Part shown: positions 19,926 through 33,257 of the stretch, one piece after another
How positions within the stretch are numbered: position 1 is the stretch's first letter
Layout of the letters: each line of letters starts with the position of its first letter
Source: Priestia abyssalis
Lineage (GTDB): Bacteria > Bacillota > Bacilli > Bacillales > Bacillaceae_H
DNA: 35,289 nt
Reading direction: 5' to 3'
Assembly (NCBI RefSeq): GCF_002019595.1
Contig: NZ_KV917369.1
Location: 1 to 35,289, forward strand
The notes under the pieces: model-generated
Databases searched by the model: none
Seen by the model: the letters and a program-made list of their open reading frames with translations, nothing else
Told to the model about the DNA's origin: nothing
Made by a program: the position numbers and the translations under genes

Positions 19926-20621
19926 ATGTATGATATTAAAGAGTGGAGACACGTTTTTAAATTAGATCCTAATAAAGACATTTCTGATGAAGAGCTGGAA
20001 CTCATTTGCGAGTCGGGAACAGACGCAGTCATAGTGGGGGGGACGGATGGCGTAACATTGGATAATGTTCTAAACTTGCTTGCCCGTATCCGCCGTTATA
20101 CGGTGCCTTGCGCACTGGAAGTTTCGACGATCGAATCGGTGACTCCCGGTTTCGACTTTTATTTCATTCCCACCGTGTTAAACAGCGGTAAGCGCGATTG
20201 GATCGTAGGCTTGCACCATGAAGCGATGAAAGAATACGGAGAAATCATGAACTGGGAAGAAATCCTTGTCGAGGGGTATTGCATTTTAAACGAAGACTGT
20301 AAGGCTGCGAAAGTAACAGAAGCTAACGCCCGTTTAACAGAAGAGGATGTATTGGCTTATGCCCAGATGGCAGAGCGGATGTTTCGCTTACCCATCTTTT
20401 ATTTGGAATACAGCGGTACGTACGGAGATCCGATGCTGGTGAAACAGGTAAAAAACAGCTTAGAGAGTACGCAGTTGTTTTACGGCGGAGGAATTGAGAG
20501 CGTCGAGCAAGCGGCAGAGATGGCGGCGGCGGCTCATACAGTCGTTGTAGGAAACGTTGTATATAACGATGTATCTACTGCTTTACAAACTGTACAGGCA
20601 GTCAAAAATACGTTACGATAA
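19926..20621 (+). CDS. pcrB: Heptaprenylglyceryl phosphate synthase PcrB
   Basis: PcrB transfers a heptaprenyl group to sn-glycerol-1-phosphate, making an archaeal-type ether lipid precursor in Bacillales. The 231-residue TIM-barrel protein shows [11 protein letters not shown] near residues 37-47, [11 protein letters not shown] near 161-171 and FYGGGIES near 187-194, the phosphate-binding signature. GGAGGT at 19913-19918 supports the ATG at 19926; the frame is open further upstream, but no start there has a ribosome binding site. It is the first gene of pcrB-pcrA-ligA-camS. Confidence 0.95.
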   Translation: MYDIKEWRHVFKLDPNKDISDEELELICESGTDAVIVGGTDGVTLDNVLNLLARIRRYTVPCALEVSTIESVTPGFDFYFIPTVLNSGKRDWIVGLHHEAMKEYGEIMNWEEILVEGYCILNEDCKAAKVTEANARLTEEDVLAYAQMAERMFRLPIFYLEYSGTYGDPMLVKQVKNSLESTQLFYGGGIESVEQAAEMAAAAHTVVVGNVVYNDVSTALQTVQAVKNTLR

Positions 20622-20655
20622 ACAAGAACAAACGTTTGTTTTAGGGGTGATGTCA

Positions 20656-24911
<4,256 letters not shown>

Positions 24912-24922
24912 GAGCAGTAAGA

Positions 24923-25038
24923 CCCCTACTTCAAGGCTTGAGAGAACTGGAAGCCGTCTAAGTGAGGGATAACTGCCCGTAAAAGTAACTAGCCATCAGT
25001 GGGGATGGAGGACCCTCACTGATGAAAGTTTCCTTTAT
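24923..25038 (+). repeat. Structured intergenic repeat, copy A
   Basis: Between ligA and camS lies a non-coding stretch with two hairpins. The first is a nested CCTACTT...GGCTT...AAGCC...AAGTGAGG. The second is CATCAGTG (24994-25001) with CACTGATG (25017-25024), extended by GGG/CCC. It ends in AAAGTTTCCTTTAT. The last 22 bases (25017-25038) recur at 33161-33182 with two differences, and the same hairpin precedes them there. Confidence 0.6.
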
Positions 25039-25066
25039 ATATCAATTATAAGAGGTGTCAAATGTT

Positions 25067-26245
25067 TTGAAAAAAACGTTTTTAATTTCACTTGTAATCA
25101 TGTTGTTAGCTTCTGCGTGTGCCCCCAACTTTAATAAAGAAGAAGAAGTGGTACAGGAGACGGATTCCAAGAAAGAAAAAGCCATTATTCCGAAGTTCAG
25201 TATTTCTGATAGTTATTACCGAACCATTCTACCGTTTAAATCAGGGGAAGCAAGAGGACTCGTTGCGGCCAACCTCAATAATCGCCTTGATATTGGAGAA
25301 TTCGAGACAGGATTGATGAGATTATCACAATCAGATTTTCCTGCAGATAAGTATTTTTATCAGGAAGGTCAATACCTTGAAAAAGAAACGGTCCAGCAAT
25401 GGTTAAAGAGGAAGAAGAATGCTCAGCAATTAGAAGAAGCACAAAAGAAATCAAAAGACAAAAAAGTTCAAAATCTCGGTCTAAATCCAATTGATAATGA
25501 GCAGGGCTCGTTAGAAGAGCGAAATAAGCGAAGTCCGATTTATCTTTCTCATATTCTAGAACAGGATTACTTAGTTAAAGGAGAAGATGAAAAAGTTCAG
25601 CTTGGTGGAGTGGTAATTGGCTTAGCGCTAAATTCAGCGCATTATTATACTCAAGAACAGGGTTATCCGAGAGAAGTGAAAATTAAGCAAGAGGTTCTTG
25701 AAGCAGAAGGAAAAAAAATTGCCGAAGAAATTGTGAAACGTATGCGGGAAATGGACGGACTGAGCCAAGTTCCTATTACAATTGGATTGTTTAAACAAAT
25801 GCCGAAAAACTCCATCACTCCCGGGAACTTCTTTGCTGTAGGAACGGTAGATAAGGGTGAAACAACTATCGATAAATGGGCAGCAGTAGACGAAAAATAT
25901 TACTTGTTCCCATCATCAGATGCAACAAAGGATTACCGGGATGACGCGATGATGTTTAACGAATTCAAGGTAAAAATCGAAGAATATTTTCCTAATTTCA
26001 CAAGCGTTATTGCAAGAGGTTATTATAAGGATGGACAACTCCAGCAAATGACGATTGAGATCCCGATTCAGTTCTATGGAAAAGGCGAAGTAATTGGTTT
26101 TACTCAATATGTAGCCGGTTTAATGCTTGAGCATTTCCCTCCTCACATTTCGACGCAGGTCTATATCACGTCTACCGGAGGACCAGAGAGTATTATTGTT
26201 AGAGAAGCCGATCAAGAAAAACCTTTCGTGCATATTTACCAATAA
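25067..26245 (+). CDS. camS: CamS family sex pheromone lipoprotein (YerH)
   Basis: A 392-residue exported lipoprotein. MKKTFLISLVIMLLASAC is a signal peptide with lipobox ASAC, giving a lipidated Cys 18. The mature region matches the CamS/YerH family (LNNRLDIGEFETGLMRLS, YYTQEQGYPREV, then PNFTSVIARGYYKDGQL). In staphylococci the processed CamS signal peptide acts as an enterococcal sex pheromone (cAM373); the role of the protein itself is unclear. The TTG at 25067 is chosen, with AGAGGTG at 25051-25057 nine bases upstream. A GTG inside that site would add MSNV. It is the last gene of the pcrB-ligA group, separated from ligA by repeat copy A. Confidence 0.9.
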   Translation: MKKTFLISLVIMLLASACAPNFNKEEEVVQETDSKKEKAIIPKFSISDSYYRTILPFKSGEARGLVAANLNNRLDIGEFETGLMRLSQSDFPADKYFYQEGQYLEKETVQQWLKRKKNAQQLEEAQKKSKDKKVQNLGLNPIDNEQGSLEERNKRSPIYLSHILEQDYLVKGEDEKVQLGGVVIGLALNSAHYYTQEQGYPREVKIKQEVLEAEGKKIAEEIVKRMREMDGLSQVPITIGLFKQMPKNSITPGNFFAVGTVDKGETTIDKWAAVDEKYYLFPSSDATKDYRDDAMMFNEFKVKIEEYFPNFTSVIARGYYKDGQLQQMTIEIPIQFYGKGEVIGFTQYVAGLMLEHFPPHISTQVYITSTGGPESIIVREADQEKPFVHIYQ

Positions 26246-26266
26246 AGAAGTACAGATATTTTACTA

Positions 26267-26321
26267 GGGTCACTATGGAAAATCCGGTACAAAGCAAGGG
26301 TTTTCCATGTGACTCTTTTTT
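26267..26321 (+). terminator. Intrinsic terminator after camS
   Basis: GGGTCAC and TGGAAAATCC (26267-26285) pair with GGGTTTTCCA and GTGACTC (26298-26315), with small internal irregularities, followed by a T run to 26321. The remaining 170 bases up to the rocA promoter are AT-rich and hold nothing I can name. Confidence 0.85.
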
Positions 26322-26491
26322 GATGTAAGCAATGCTAAGAAATCTTATCATTTTTCCCTCATTTAAATGACTCAAAAGTTAACAGTAGGGTACAGCCTTG
26401 ATTCAAAAAATAGCAGCCATCCCTTTTTCAAACCACCACTGAGATTTTTATTATACAAAAATAATTTTTATCCGATTTAGAATTTTAATGT

Positions 26492-26520
26492 TTGAAGTAA
26501 TCGATATATTCTAGTAAAAT
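26492..26520 (+). promoter_or_regulatory. Candidate sigma-A promoter of rocA
   Basis: TTGAAG (26492-26497) and TAAAAT (26515-26520) are separated by 17 bases, 50 bases before the start codon. I see no sigma-54 (GG-N10-GC) promoter of the kind that drives the B. subtilis roc operons. Confidence 0.6.
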
Positions 26521-26570
26521 GAAAATCGTGAGATGTATCCGCTTTTATTTAGGCGAGGAGGGAAAATGAA

Positions 26571-28115
26571 ATGGTGCCATACAGACATGAACCATTTACG
26601 AACTTTGCAATTGAAGAGAATAAAAAGGAATTTGAAAGCGCTTTAAAATATGTACAAACGCAATTAGGGAAAGAATACCCGCTTGTCATCGGCGGAGAGT
26701 ATATCCAAACGAAAGATAAGGTTGTATCAATTAATCCTGCTAATAAGGAAGAAGTGATTGGAAGCGTTTCAATGGCTGATCAAGAATTGGCGGAAAAAGC
26801 GATGCAGGCAGCATTGACGACATTTGAAACGTGGAAGAAGTGGAAGCCTGAGCACCGTGCGAACATTTTATTCCGTGCCGCTGCCATCATGCGCCGCCGC
26901 AAACATGAATTTTCGGCTTACCTGGTGAAAGAAGCCGGGAAACCATGGAAGGAAGCCGACGCTGATACGGCGGAAGCGATTGACTTCTTGGAATTTTATG
27001 CACGCCAAATGCTGAAACTGAAAGACGGTATTCCAGTCAACAGCCGCGAAGGCGAGTTCAACCAATTCCATTACATTCCGCTTGGTGTTGGAATCATCAT
27101 TTCTCCATTCAACTTCCCGTTAGCCATCATGGCGGGGACGACGGTAGCGGCCATCGTGTCTGGAAACACGGTATTGTTAAAACCGGCTAACTCGACTCCG
27201 GTCATTGCGGCGAAGTTTGTGGAATTGATGGAAGAAGCGGGCCTTCCGGCAGGCGTCTTAAACTTCGTTCCGGGAAGCGGCTCTCAAATTGGTGACTACT
27301 TAGTCGATCATCCGAAAACACGTTTCGTATCCTTTACAGGTTCCCGTAAAGTGGGCTGCCGTATTTATGAGCGTGCGGCGAAAGTACATCCAGGTCAAAT
27401 CTGGTTGAAACGTGTCATCGCTGAAATGGGCGGTAAAGATACGATGGTGATCGATAAAGATGCAGACTTGGATTTAGCGGCATCGTCGATCGTCTACTCG
27501 GCTTTCGGCTTCTCCGGTCAAAAATGCTCCGCAGGTTCCCGTGCAGTCGTTCACCAAGACGTGTATGATGAAGTGCTGCAAAAAGCGGTCGCGTTAACGA
27601 AAACATTAACTCTTGGCAACCCGGAAGATGTGAACACATACATGGGGCCAGTGATTGATGACAGATCATACAGCAAAATCATGAAGTACATTGAAATCGG
27701 GAAAGAAGAAGGCAAGCTGATGACAGGCGGTGAAGGAGACGATTCCAAAGGCTACTTCATCCAGCCGACGATTTTTGCGGACCTTGACCAAGACTCTCGT
27801 TTAATGCAAGAAGAAATCTTCGGTCCGGTTGTGGCGTTCTGCAAAGCACGTGATTTTGATCATATGATGGAAATCGCCAACAACACGGATTATGGATTAA
27901 CAGGTGCGCTTGTTTCCAATAACCGCGAACACATCGAGCGCGCGCGTGAAGAATTCCATGTCGGAAACTTATATTTCAACCGCGGATGCACAGGCGCCAT
28001 CGTAGGCTACCAGCCATTCGGCGGATTCAACATGTCCGGTACGGATTCGAAAGCGGGCGGCCCTGATTACTTGCTTCTTCATATGCAAGCGAAAACAACG
28101 TCTGAAATGTTATAA
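26571..28115 (+). CDS. rocA: L-glutamate gamma-semialdehyde dehydrogenase (1-pyrroline-5-carboxylate dehydrogenase)
   Basis: This NAD-dependent enzyme oxidises glutamate semialdehyde, the product of proline or arginine breakdown, to glutamate. The 514-residue aldehyde dehydrogenase carries the NAD-fold motif SFTGSRKVG, the general base Glu 285 in IAEMGGKD and the nucleophile Cys 319 in [10 protein letters not shown]. The N-terminal [12 protein letters not shown] is typical of the RocA/PutC type of Bacillales. GAGGAGGG at 26555-26562 is well placed for the ATG at 26571; an ATG at 26566 is out of frame. It has its own promoter and terminator. No proline dehydrogenase or arginase gene is nearby. 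Symbol pruA or putC would also be acceptable. Confidence 0.93.
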   Translation: MVPYRHEPFTNFAIEENKKEFESALKYVQTQLGKEYPLVIGGEYIQTKDKVVSINPANKEEVIGSVSMADQELAEKAMQAALTTFETWKKWKPEHRANILFRAAAIMRRRKHEFSAYLVKEAGKPWKEADADTAEAIDFLEFYARQMLKLKDGIPVNSREGEFNQFHYIPLGVGIIISPFNFPLAIMAGTTVAAIVSGNTVLLKPANSTPVIAAKFVELMEEAGLPAGVLNFVPGSGSQIGDYLVDHPKTRFVSFTGSRKVGCRIYERAAKVHPGQIWLKRVIAEMGGKDTMVIDKDADLDLAASSIVYSAFGFSGQKCSAGSRAVVHQDVYDEVLQKAVALTKTLTLGNPEDVNTYMGPVIDDRSYSKIMKYIEIGKEEGKLMTGGEGDDSKGYFIQPTIFADLDQDSRLMQEEIFGPVVAFCKARDFDHMMEIANNTDYGLTGALVSNNREHIERAREEFHVGNLYFNRGCTGAIVGYQPFGGFNMSGTDSKAGGPDYLLLHMQAKTTSEML

Positions 28116-28149
28116 TAATAATTGAATTTTATTTAATAGTCTTTCTGTT

Positions 28150-28203
28150 GAGCGCCCGGAAGAATCTAAAACATGTAAAGATTCTTCCAGGCGCTCTATT
28201 TAT
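28150..28203 (+). terminator. Terminator-like hairpin after rocA
   Basis: GAGCGCC C GGAAGAATCT (28150-28167) pairs with AGATTCTTCC A GGCGCTC (28179-28196) in 17 of 18 positions, followed by TATTTAT. It shares outer stem and tail with the hairpin after yerC. Confidence 0.75.
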
Positions 28204-28598
28204 CGTGAGAAAATATAAGGAATAAAAATATTTTTGTATTCCCTTTACAATCATGGGGATATTTCCGGGAAATAATTTCAATGAATTCAAAAAGTTTTAT
28301 TAGAATACTTCTAGACATTTTTCTAATATGCATTTCCACCATTCGACATCAATAGTTTGATCAGGAGAAACAAATTAACTGAAGAGAAGGGCATAAAAAA
28401 CCAACAGATCCATGTTCTCCATGATGATTAAAAAAGAGAGGGAGATTATTTTCGTTTTCATCAGAAGTAAATAATAGCTAATCTAATGGTTAAAGTCGCA
28501 TGTGAGAAGGTGGAAAAACCTTATTCTGGGTAGTTAAGCCTTGGATTTAATACAGTTAATAACAAGGGGAAAAATGAAAAAACCACTAGTGGAAAAGA
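28204..28598. other. Unassigned 395-base intergenic stretch before gatC
   Basis: AT-rich sequence with stops in all frames at short distance. The only structure I see is a small AT-rich palindrome near 28219-28243 (GGAATAAAAATA against TATTTTTGTATTCC). A 13-codon frame at 28574-28615 has a passable ribosome binding site but overlaps the candidate gatC promoter. No tRNA, riboswitch or longer gene is recognised. In B. subtilis opuE occupies this position; no remnant is visible. Confidence 0.5.
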
Positions 28599-28628
28599 TT
28601 GCTTCATGGCGCTAAAGTTTGGTATTAT
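28599..28628 (+). promoter_or_regulatory. Candidate promoter of gatCAB
   Basis: TTGCTT (28599-28604) and TATTAT (28623-28628) are 18 bases apart, 41 bases before the gatC start. Confidence 0.5.
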
Positions 28629-28669
28629 CAGTATATTGTCATGGGACGAATACTCGGAGGTGAAGGACA

Positions 28670-28960
28670 ATGTCAAGAATTTCAATTGATGAAGTTAAAC
28701 ACGTTGCAAATTTAGCACGTTTAGCTATTACAGAAGAAGAAGCAGAAATGTTTCAAAGACAATTAGATGCTATCATTACATATGCAGAACAATTAAATGA
28801 GTTAGATACAACAAATGTCGAGCCGACTTCACACGTTTTAACAATGAAAAACGTAATGCGTGAAGATGAAAGAAAGCAAGGGCTGCCGATTGAAGATGTT
28901 GTGAAAAACGCGCCAGACCATAAAGACGGATACATTCGTGTACCATCTATTTTAGAGTAA
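28670..28960 (+). CDS. gatC: Asp-tRNA(Asn)/Glu-tRNA(Gln) amidotransferase subunit GatC
   Basis: GatC is the small subunit that holds GatA and GatB together in the GatCAB transamidosome. The 96-residue protein shows the typical [18 protein letters not shown] start, the [15 protein letters not shown] helix, the VEPTSHV turn, then REDE and the C-terminal [21 protein letters not shown] precedes the ATG. GatA follows after 18 bases. Confidence 0.96.
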   Translation: MSRISIDEVKHVANLARLAITEEEAEMFQRQLDAIITYAEQLNELDTTNVEPTSHVLTMKNVMREDERKQGLPIEDVVKNAPDHKDGYIRVPSILE

Positions 28961-28978
28961 GGGAAGGAGGATTCATTC

Positions 28979-30436
28979 ATGTCGCTTTTTGACTTGAAAA
29001 TGTCAGAATTACATAAGAAGTTACACAATAAAGAAATTCGTGTACAAGAACTGGTTGACGAGTCGTATACACGGATTCAGAAAGTAGATGAAAAAGTAGG
29101 GGCATTTTTGGCTTTAAATGAAGAAAAAGCTCGTGCTTATGCGCAAGAACTAGATGAAGCCTTAGCAACGAAAGGTGAATTTGGCTTGCTATTTGGTATG
29201 CCAATCGGAGTAAAGGATAATATCGTAACAAATGGCTTGCGTACAACATGCTCCAGTAAAATTTTAGCGAACTTTGACCCGATTTATGATGCGACAGCTG
29301 TTCAAAAGCTTAAAAGCGCTGAGGCAGTCACAATTGGTAAGTTAAATATGGACGAATTCGCAATGGGTTCTTCCACAGAGAACTCTGGACTGCAATTAAC
29401 GAGAAACCCATGGAACCTTGATCATGTACCTGGAGGATCCAGCGGTGGATCAGCGGCTGCAGTAGCAGCGGGCGAAGTTCTATTCTCATTAGGATCGGAT
29501 ACGGGCGGTTCTGTTCGTCAACCAGCTTCATATTGCGGTGTAGTTGGATTAAAGCCTACTTATGGACGTGTGTCTCGTTATGGGCTGGTCGCCTTTGCAT
29601 CTTCGTTAGATCAAATTGGTCCAATTACAAGAACGGTAGAAGATAATGCTTATTTGCTTCAAGCAATTGCAGGATTAGATCCGATGGATTCAACATCTGC
29701 TAATGTAGATGTACCGGATTATATATCTGCTTTAACGGGTGACATTAAAGGCTTGAAAATTGCCGTACCAAAAGAGTATTTAGGTGAAGGTGTAAGTGAA
29801 GAAGTGCGCCAATCGGTTCTCGATGCTCTAAAGGTATTGGAAGGACTCGGTGCTGAGTGGGAAGAGGTTTCACTTCCACACTCCAAATACGCGTTAGCTA
29901 CTTACTATTTGCTGTCGTCTTCTGAGGCATCAGCGAACCTTGCCCGCTTTGACGGCGTTCGCTACGGCTATCGTACTGATAATGCGAAAAATTTAATTGA
30001 GATGTACAAACAGACACGCAGTGAAGGTTTCGGGGATGAAGTGAAGCGTCGTATCATGCTTGGTACATTTGCATTAAGCTCAGGTTATTATGATGCTTAC
30101 TACAAAAAAGCGCAGCAAGTGCGTACGTTAATCAAAAAAGACTTTGAAGACGTATTTGAAAAATACGATGTCATCATTGGGCCGACAACACCAACACCAG
30201 CATTCAAAGTTGGCGAGAAAACAAGTGATCCTATGACGATGTACGCAAACGACATTCTAACGATTCCGGTCAACCTTGCGGGTGTTCCGGGAATATCTGT
30301 GCCATGCGGACTTTCCAACGGGCTGCCATTAGGGTTGCAAATTATCGCGAAGCATTTCGATGAATCGACAATCTATCGCGTAGCTCATGCGTTTGAGCAA
30401 GCTACAGAACATCATAAAGCAAAACCAGCATTGTAA
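28979..30436 (+). CDS. gatA: Asp-tRNA(Asn)/Glu-tRNA(Gln) amidotransferase subunit GatA
   Basis: GatA is the glutaminase of GatCAB: it frees ammonia from glutamine for amidation of mischarged Glu-tRNA(Gln) or Asp-tRNA(Asn). The 485-residue amidase-signature protein has the Ser-cisSer-Lys triad with Lys 79 in GVKDNI, Ser 154 in [14 protein letters not shown] and Ser 178 in [13 protein letters not shown], the same numbering as in the S. aureus enzyme. AAGGAGG at 28964-28970 supports the ATG. The presence of gatCAB suggests that Gln-tRNA is made indirectly, as usual in Bacillaceae. Confidence 0.97.
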   Translation: MSLFDLKMSELHKKLHNKEIRVQELVDESYTRIQKVDEKVGAFLALNEEKARAYAQELDEALATKGEFGLLFGMPIGVKDNIVTNGLRTTCSSKILANFDPIYDATAVQKLKSAEAVTIGKLNMDEFAMGSSTENSGLQLTRNPWNLDHVPGGSSGGSAAAVAAGEVLFSLGSDTGGSVRQPASYCGVVGLKPTYGRVSRYGLVAFASSLDQIGPITRTVEDNAYLLQAIAGLDPMDSTSANVDVPDYISALTGDIKGLKIAVPKEYLGEGVSEEVRQSVLDALKVLEGLGAEWEEVSLPHSKYALATYYLLSSSEASANLARFDGVRYGYRTDNAKNLIEMYKQTRSEGFGDEVKRRIMLGTFALSSGYYDAYYKKAQQVRTLIKKDFEDVFEKYDVIIGPTTPTPAFKVGEKTSDPMTMYANDILTIPVNLAGVPGISVPCGLSNGLPLGLQIIAKHFDESTIYRVAHAFEQATEHHKAKPAL

Positions 30437-30450
30437 GGGGTGAGAACAAG

Positions 30451-31881
30451 ATGAATTTTGAAACGATTATTGGTCTTGAAGTGCACGTTGAGCTAAAAAC
30501 ACAATCTAAAATTTTCTCCGGCAGTCCAAATGCATTCGGTGCAGACCCGAATACAAACACAAGCGTAGTTGAATTAGGATATCCAGGTGTACTTCCTGTT
30601 TTGAACAAACAAGCTGTCGAATTTGCGATGAAAGCAGCGATGGCACTAAATTGTGAAGTGGCGACAGATACGAAGTTTGACCGCAAAAACTATTTCTATC
30701 CAGATAACCCAAAGGCTTATCAAATTTCGCAGTTTGATAAACCGATTGGTGAGAACGGCTGGATTGACATTGAAGTAAACGGCAAGATAAAGCGTATTCG
30801 CATTAATCGTCTTCATCTGGAAGAAGATGCGGGGAAATTAACGCATACAGGTGATGGTTATTCTTTAGTCGATTTTAACCGCCAAGGTACACCGTTGGTA
30901 GAAATCGTATCGGAGGCAGATATGCGTTCTCCAGAAGAAGCATACGCATACCTTGAGAAGTTGAAATCTATCGTTCAATATACAGGTGTATCAGACTGTA
31001 AGATGGAAGAAGGTTCTCTTCGCTGTGATGCCAATATCTCTCTCCGTCCTATTGGACAAGAGAAATTTGGGACAAAAACAGAGTTGAAAAACTTAAACTC
31101 ATTCGCCTTCGTTCAAAAAGGGTTAGAGTATGAAGAGAAGCGCCAGGAAAAAGTTCTTCTTTCCGGCGGTGAAATCCAGCAGGAAACTCGCCGTTATGAT
31201 GAAGCAACGAAAACAACCATCTTAATGCGTGTAAAAGAAGGATCGGATGATTACCGGTACTTTCCGGAGCCAGACCTTTTGGCACTGTATATTGATGACG
31301 AGTGGAAGGCGCGGGTACGTGCAGAAATCCCTGAGCTTCCAGATGCTCGTCAAAAGCGCTATTTAGAAGATTTTGGTCTGCCATCTTATGATGCTAAAGT
31401 TTTAACGGTTACGAAAGAAATGGCCGATTTCTTTGAGGCTACAGTTAGTGCCGGTGCAGACGCAAAGCTTGCGTCCAACTGGTTAATGGGTGAAGTGTCT
31501 GCCTATTTAAATGCAGAACAAAAAGAGCTGGAAGATGTCGCTCTGACACCTGAAGGGTTAGCTGGTATGATCAAGTTAATCCAAGATGGAACCATTTCTT
31601 CTAAAATTGCGAAGAAGGTATTTAAGGAGCTTATTGAAAAAGGCGGAAATGCAGAAACAATCGTTAAAGAAAAAGGCCTTGTTCAAATTTCGGATGAAGG
31701 TGCCCTACGCAAGATTGTCGGAGAAGCACTGGATGCTAACCCGCAATCTGTTGAAGACTATAAGAATGGGAAAGAGAAAGCGGTTGGTTTCTTAGTCGGC
31801 CAGATTATGAAGGCGACGAAAGGACAAGCCAATCCGCCGATGGTTAACAAGATTTTATTGGAAGAAATTCAAAAGCGCTAA
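30451..31881 (+). CDS. gatB: Asp-tRNA(Asn)/Glu-tRNA(Gln) amidotransferase subunit GatB
   Basis: GatB binds the mischarged tRNA and activates it with ATP for amidation. The 476-residue protein starts with [19 protein letters not shown], then [13 protein letters not shown] and the [12 protein letters not shown] signature near residues 121-132. It has the C-terminal tail domain [17 protein letters not shown] that contacts tRNA. AAGGGGTG (30435-30442) precedes the ATG. It ends the gatCAB operon. Confidence 0.97.
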   Translation: MNFETIIGLEVHVELKTQSKIFSGSPNAFGADPNTNTSVVELGYPGVLPVLNKQAVEFAMKAAMALNCEVATDTKFDRKNYFYPDNPKAYQISQFDKPIGENGWIDIEVNGKIKRIRINRLHLEEDAGKLTHTGDGYSLVDFNRQGTPLVEIVSEADMRSPEEAYAYLEKLKSIVQYTGVSDCKMEEGSLRCDANISLRPIGQEKFGTKTELKNLNSFAFVQKGLEYEEKRQEKVLLSGGEIQQETRRYDEATKTTILMRVKEGSDDYRYFPEPDLLALYIDDEWKARVRAEIPELPDARQKRYLEDFGLPSYDAKVLTVTKEMADFFEATVSAGADAKLASNWLMGEVSAYLNAEQKELEDVALTPEGLAGMIKLIQDGTISSKIAKKVFKELIEKGGNAETIVKEKGLVQISDEGALRKIVGEALDANPQSVEDYKNGKEKAVGFLVGQIMKATKGQANPPMVNKILLEEIQKR

Positions 31882-31971
31882 AGTTCAAGGGATGTTAAAA
31901 AATGGAGCAACTCTTGTTCGCAGCTGCTTCACTGTTTATAATAGATTTACTGGATTATTTTTCAAGAAAGA

Positions 31972-32002
31972 AACGCTGCTCGTTGGTGAGTGGTGTTTTT
32001 TT
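31972..32002 (+). terminator. Intrinsic terminator after gatB
   Basis: AACGCTGCTC pairs with GAGTGGTGTT (three G-U pairs) around GTTGGT, followed by a T run to 32002. Confidence 0.75.
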
Positions 32003-32026
32003 CGTGTAGAATAGAAGGGGACATGT

Positions 32027-32055
32027 TTGAAAAGACCTCCAATTTAAGATAATAA
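32027..32055 (+). promoter_or_regulatory. Candidate promoter of dagK
   Basis: TTGAAA (32027-32032) and TAATAA (32050-32055) are separated by 17 bases, between the gatB terminator and the dagK start. Confidence 0.6.
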
Positions 32056-32097
32056 AAACTGATCAAAAAAATTATCATTACTCTAGGATGATGGGAT

Positions 32098-33033
32098 ATG
32101 AAACGAGCAAGAATTATTTATAATCCGACTTCAGGGCGGGAATTGTTCAAGAAGCATTTGCCTGAAGTATTGCAAAAATTAGAAAGAGCCGGCTATGAAA
32201 CATCTTGCCACGCGACAACGGGAGCAGGGGACGCAACAGAAGCAGCTCGTATAGCAGTGGAGCGTAAATTTGATTTAGTCGTTGCAGCCGGCGGCGATGG
32301 AACAATCAATGAGGTAGTCAATGGAATTGCAGAGCAGGATTATCGTCCAAAACTTGGTATTATACCTGTAGGGACAACGAATGATTTCGCCCGTGCAATC
32401 GGGGTGCCAAGAACAACGATTGAAGCGGCATGTGATGTCATTACACAAGGTGTTTCCGTTCCGATTGATTTAGGCAGTGTAACAAATGAAGGAAAAACAC
32501 ATTATTTCATTAATATCGCCGGAGGCGGCCGTTTAACCGAACTGACCTATGAGGTGCCGAGTAAATTGAAAACGATGCTCGGACAGCTTGCCTATTATTT
32601 AAAAGGGATGGAAATCTTGCCTTCCATTAAACCGGCGAATGTAAGGGTAGAGTACGACGGGAAAATGTTTGAAGGAGAAATCATGCTGTTTTTAGTCTCC
32701 TTGACGAATTCTGTCGGAGGTTTTGAAAAGCTTGTTCCAGACTCTTCTTTAAACGATGGGATGTTTGATTTAATCATCTTAAAAAAGACCAATTTAACGG
32801 AATTTATTCGTATTGCAACGCTTGCTTTACGGGGAGAACATATTAATGATCCGCATTTGATTTATACGAAAGCGAATCGTGTAAAAGTATTCACGGATGA
32901 AAAGATGCAATTAAATTTGGACGGAGAATTCGGGGGATTATTGCCTGGGGAGTTTGTCAATTTATATCAGCATATTGAAGTATTTGTCACAAAAGAAAAA
33001 GCGGAAGCCATGGAGCGAAGGGAGGACATTTAA
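32098..33033 (+). CDS. dagK: Diacylglycerol kinase DagK (DgkB/YerQ)
   Basis: DagK phosphorylates diacylglycerol, released during lipoteichoic acid synthesis, back to phosphatidic acid. The 311-residue soluble lipid kinase shows ARIIYNPTSGRELF near residues 4-17, the nucleotide-binding AAGGDGTINEVVNG near 62-75, then PVGTTNDFARA near 92-102 and the C-terminal LDGEFGGLLPG. It matches B. subtilis DgkB over its whole length. The ribosome binding site (AGGATG, about 32083-32088) is modest. Companion genes of B. subtilis (yerO, yerP) are absent upstream. Confidence 0.95.
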   Translation: MKRARIIYNPTSGRELFKKHLPEVLQKLERAGYETSCHATTGAGDATEAARIAVERKFDLVVAAGGDGTINEVVNGIAEQDYRPKLGIIPVGTTNDFARAIGVPRTTIEAACDVITQGVSVPIDLGSVTNEGKTHYFINIAGGGRLTELTYEVPSKLKTMLGQLAYYLKGMEILPSIKPANVRVEYDGKMFEGEIMLFLVSLTNSVGGFEKLVPDSSLNDGMFDLIILKKTNLTEFIRIATLALRGEHINDPHLIYTKANRVKVFTDEKMQLNLDGEFGGLLPGEFVNLYQHIEVFVTKEKAEAMERREDI

Positions 33034-33074
33034 GACGTCTAAAAGAGTGATTGAATCTTTTCTTCTTTCAAAAG

Positions 33075-33182
33075 GACCTTTCCTTAAAGTGCTGGATATA
33101 TCAGTACTTTGATGGAGAGGTCTATTTTCTTTATCTCGTATTAGCGGGTAGTAAGGCCACCGCTGATGGAAGTTTCCTTTAT
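33075..33182 (+). repeat. Structured intergenic repeat, copy B
   Basis: It has two hairpins like copy A. The first is GACCT...AAAGTGCTGG/ATCAGTACTTT...AGGTC (33075-33122). The second is ATTAGCGG (33140-33147) with CCGCTGAT (33160-33167). Then follows GGAAGTTTCCTTTAT. The last 22 bases (33161-33182) match copy A at 20 positions. In the second stem a T-A pair of copy A is a C-G pair here, so the stem is kept although the sequence changed. Confidence 0.6.
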
Positions 33183-33214
33183 GGGAGGGTTCCTTTTCTC
33201 GAACGTTTGAAATA

Positions 33215-33223
33215 TGGTACAAT
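33215..33223 (+). promoter_or_regulatory. Extended -10 promoter of rlmCD
   Basis: TGGTACAAT at 33215-33223 fits TGnTAnAAT closely and lies 35 bases before the rlmCD start. The -35 region (about 33194-33199, TTTTCT) is poor. Confidence 0.55.
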
Positions 33224-33257
33224 CAGTTCAGCATTTTAGTAAAGGATGTTACATGCG

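Noticed and set aside
28574..28615. 13-codon frame MKKPLVEKIASWR with AAGGGG before it
   Set aside because: Overlaps the candidate -35 box of gatC and has no leader-peptide signature such as repeated codons or an attached attenuator.
31902..32009. 35-codon frame after gatB beginning MEQLLFAAASLFIIDLL
   Set aside because: Hydrophobic and with a passable upstream AAGGGA, but the gatB terminator (31972-32002) runs through its coding part, so it is more likely chance.
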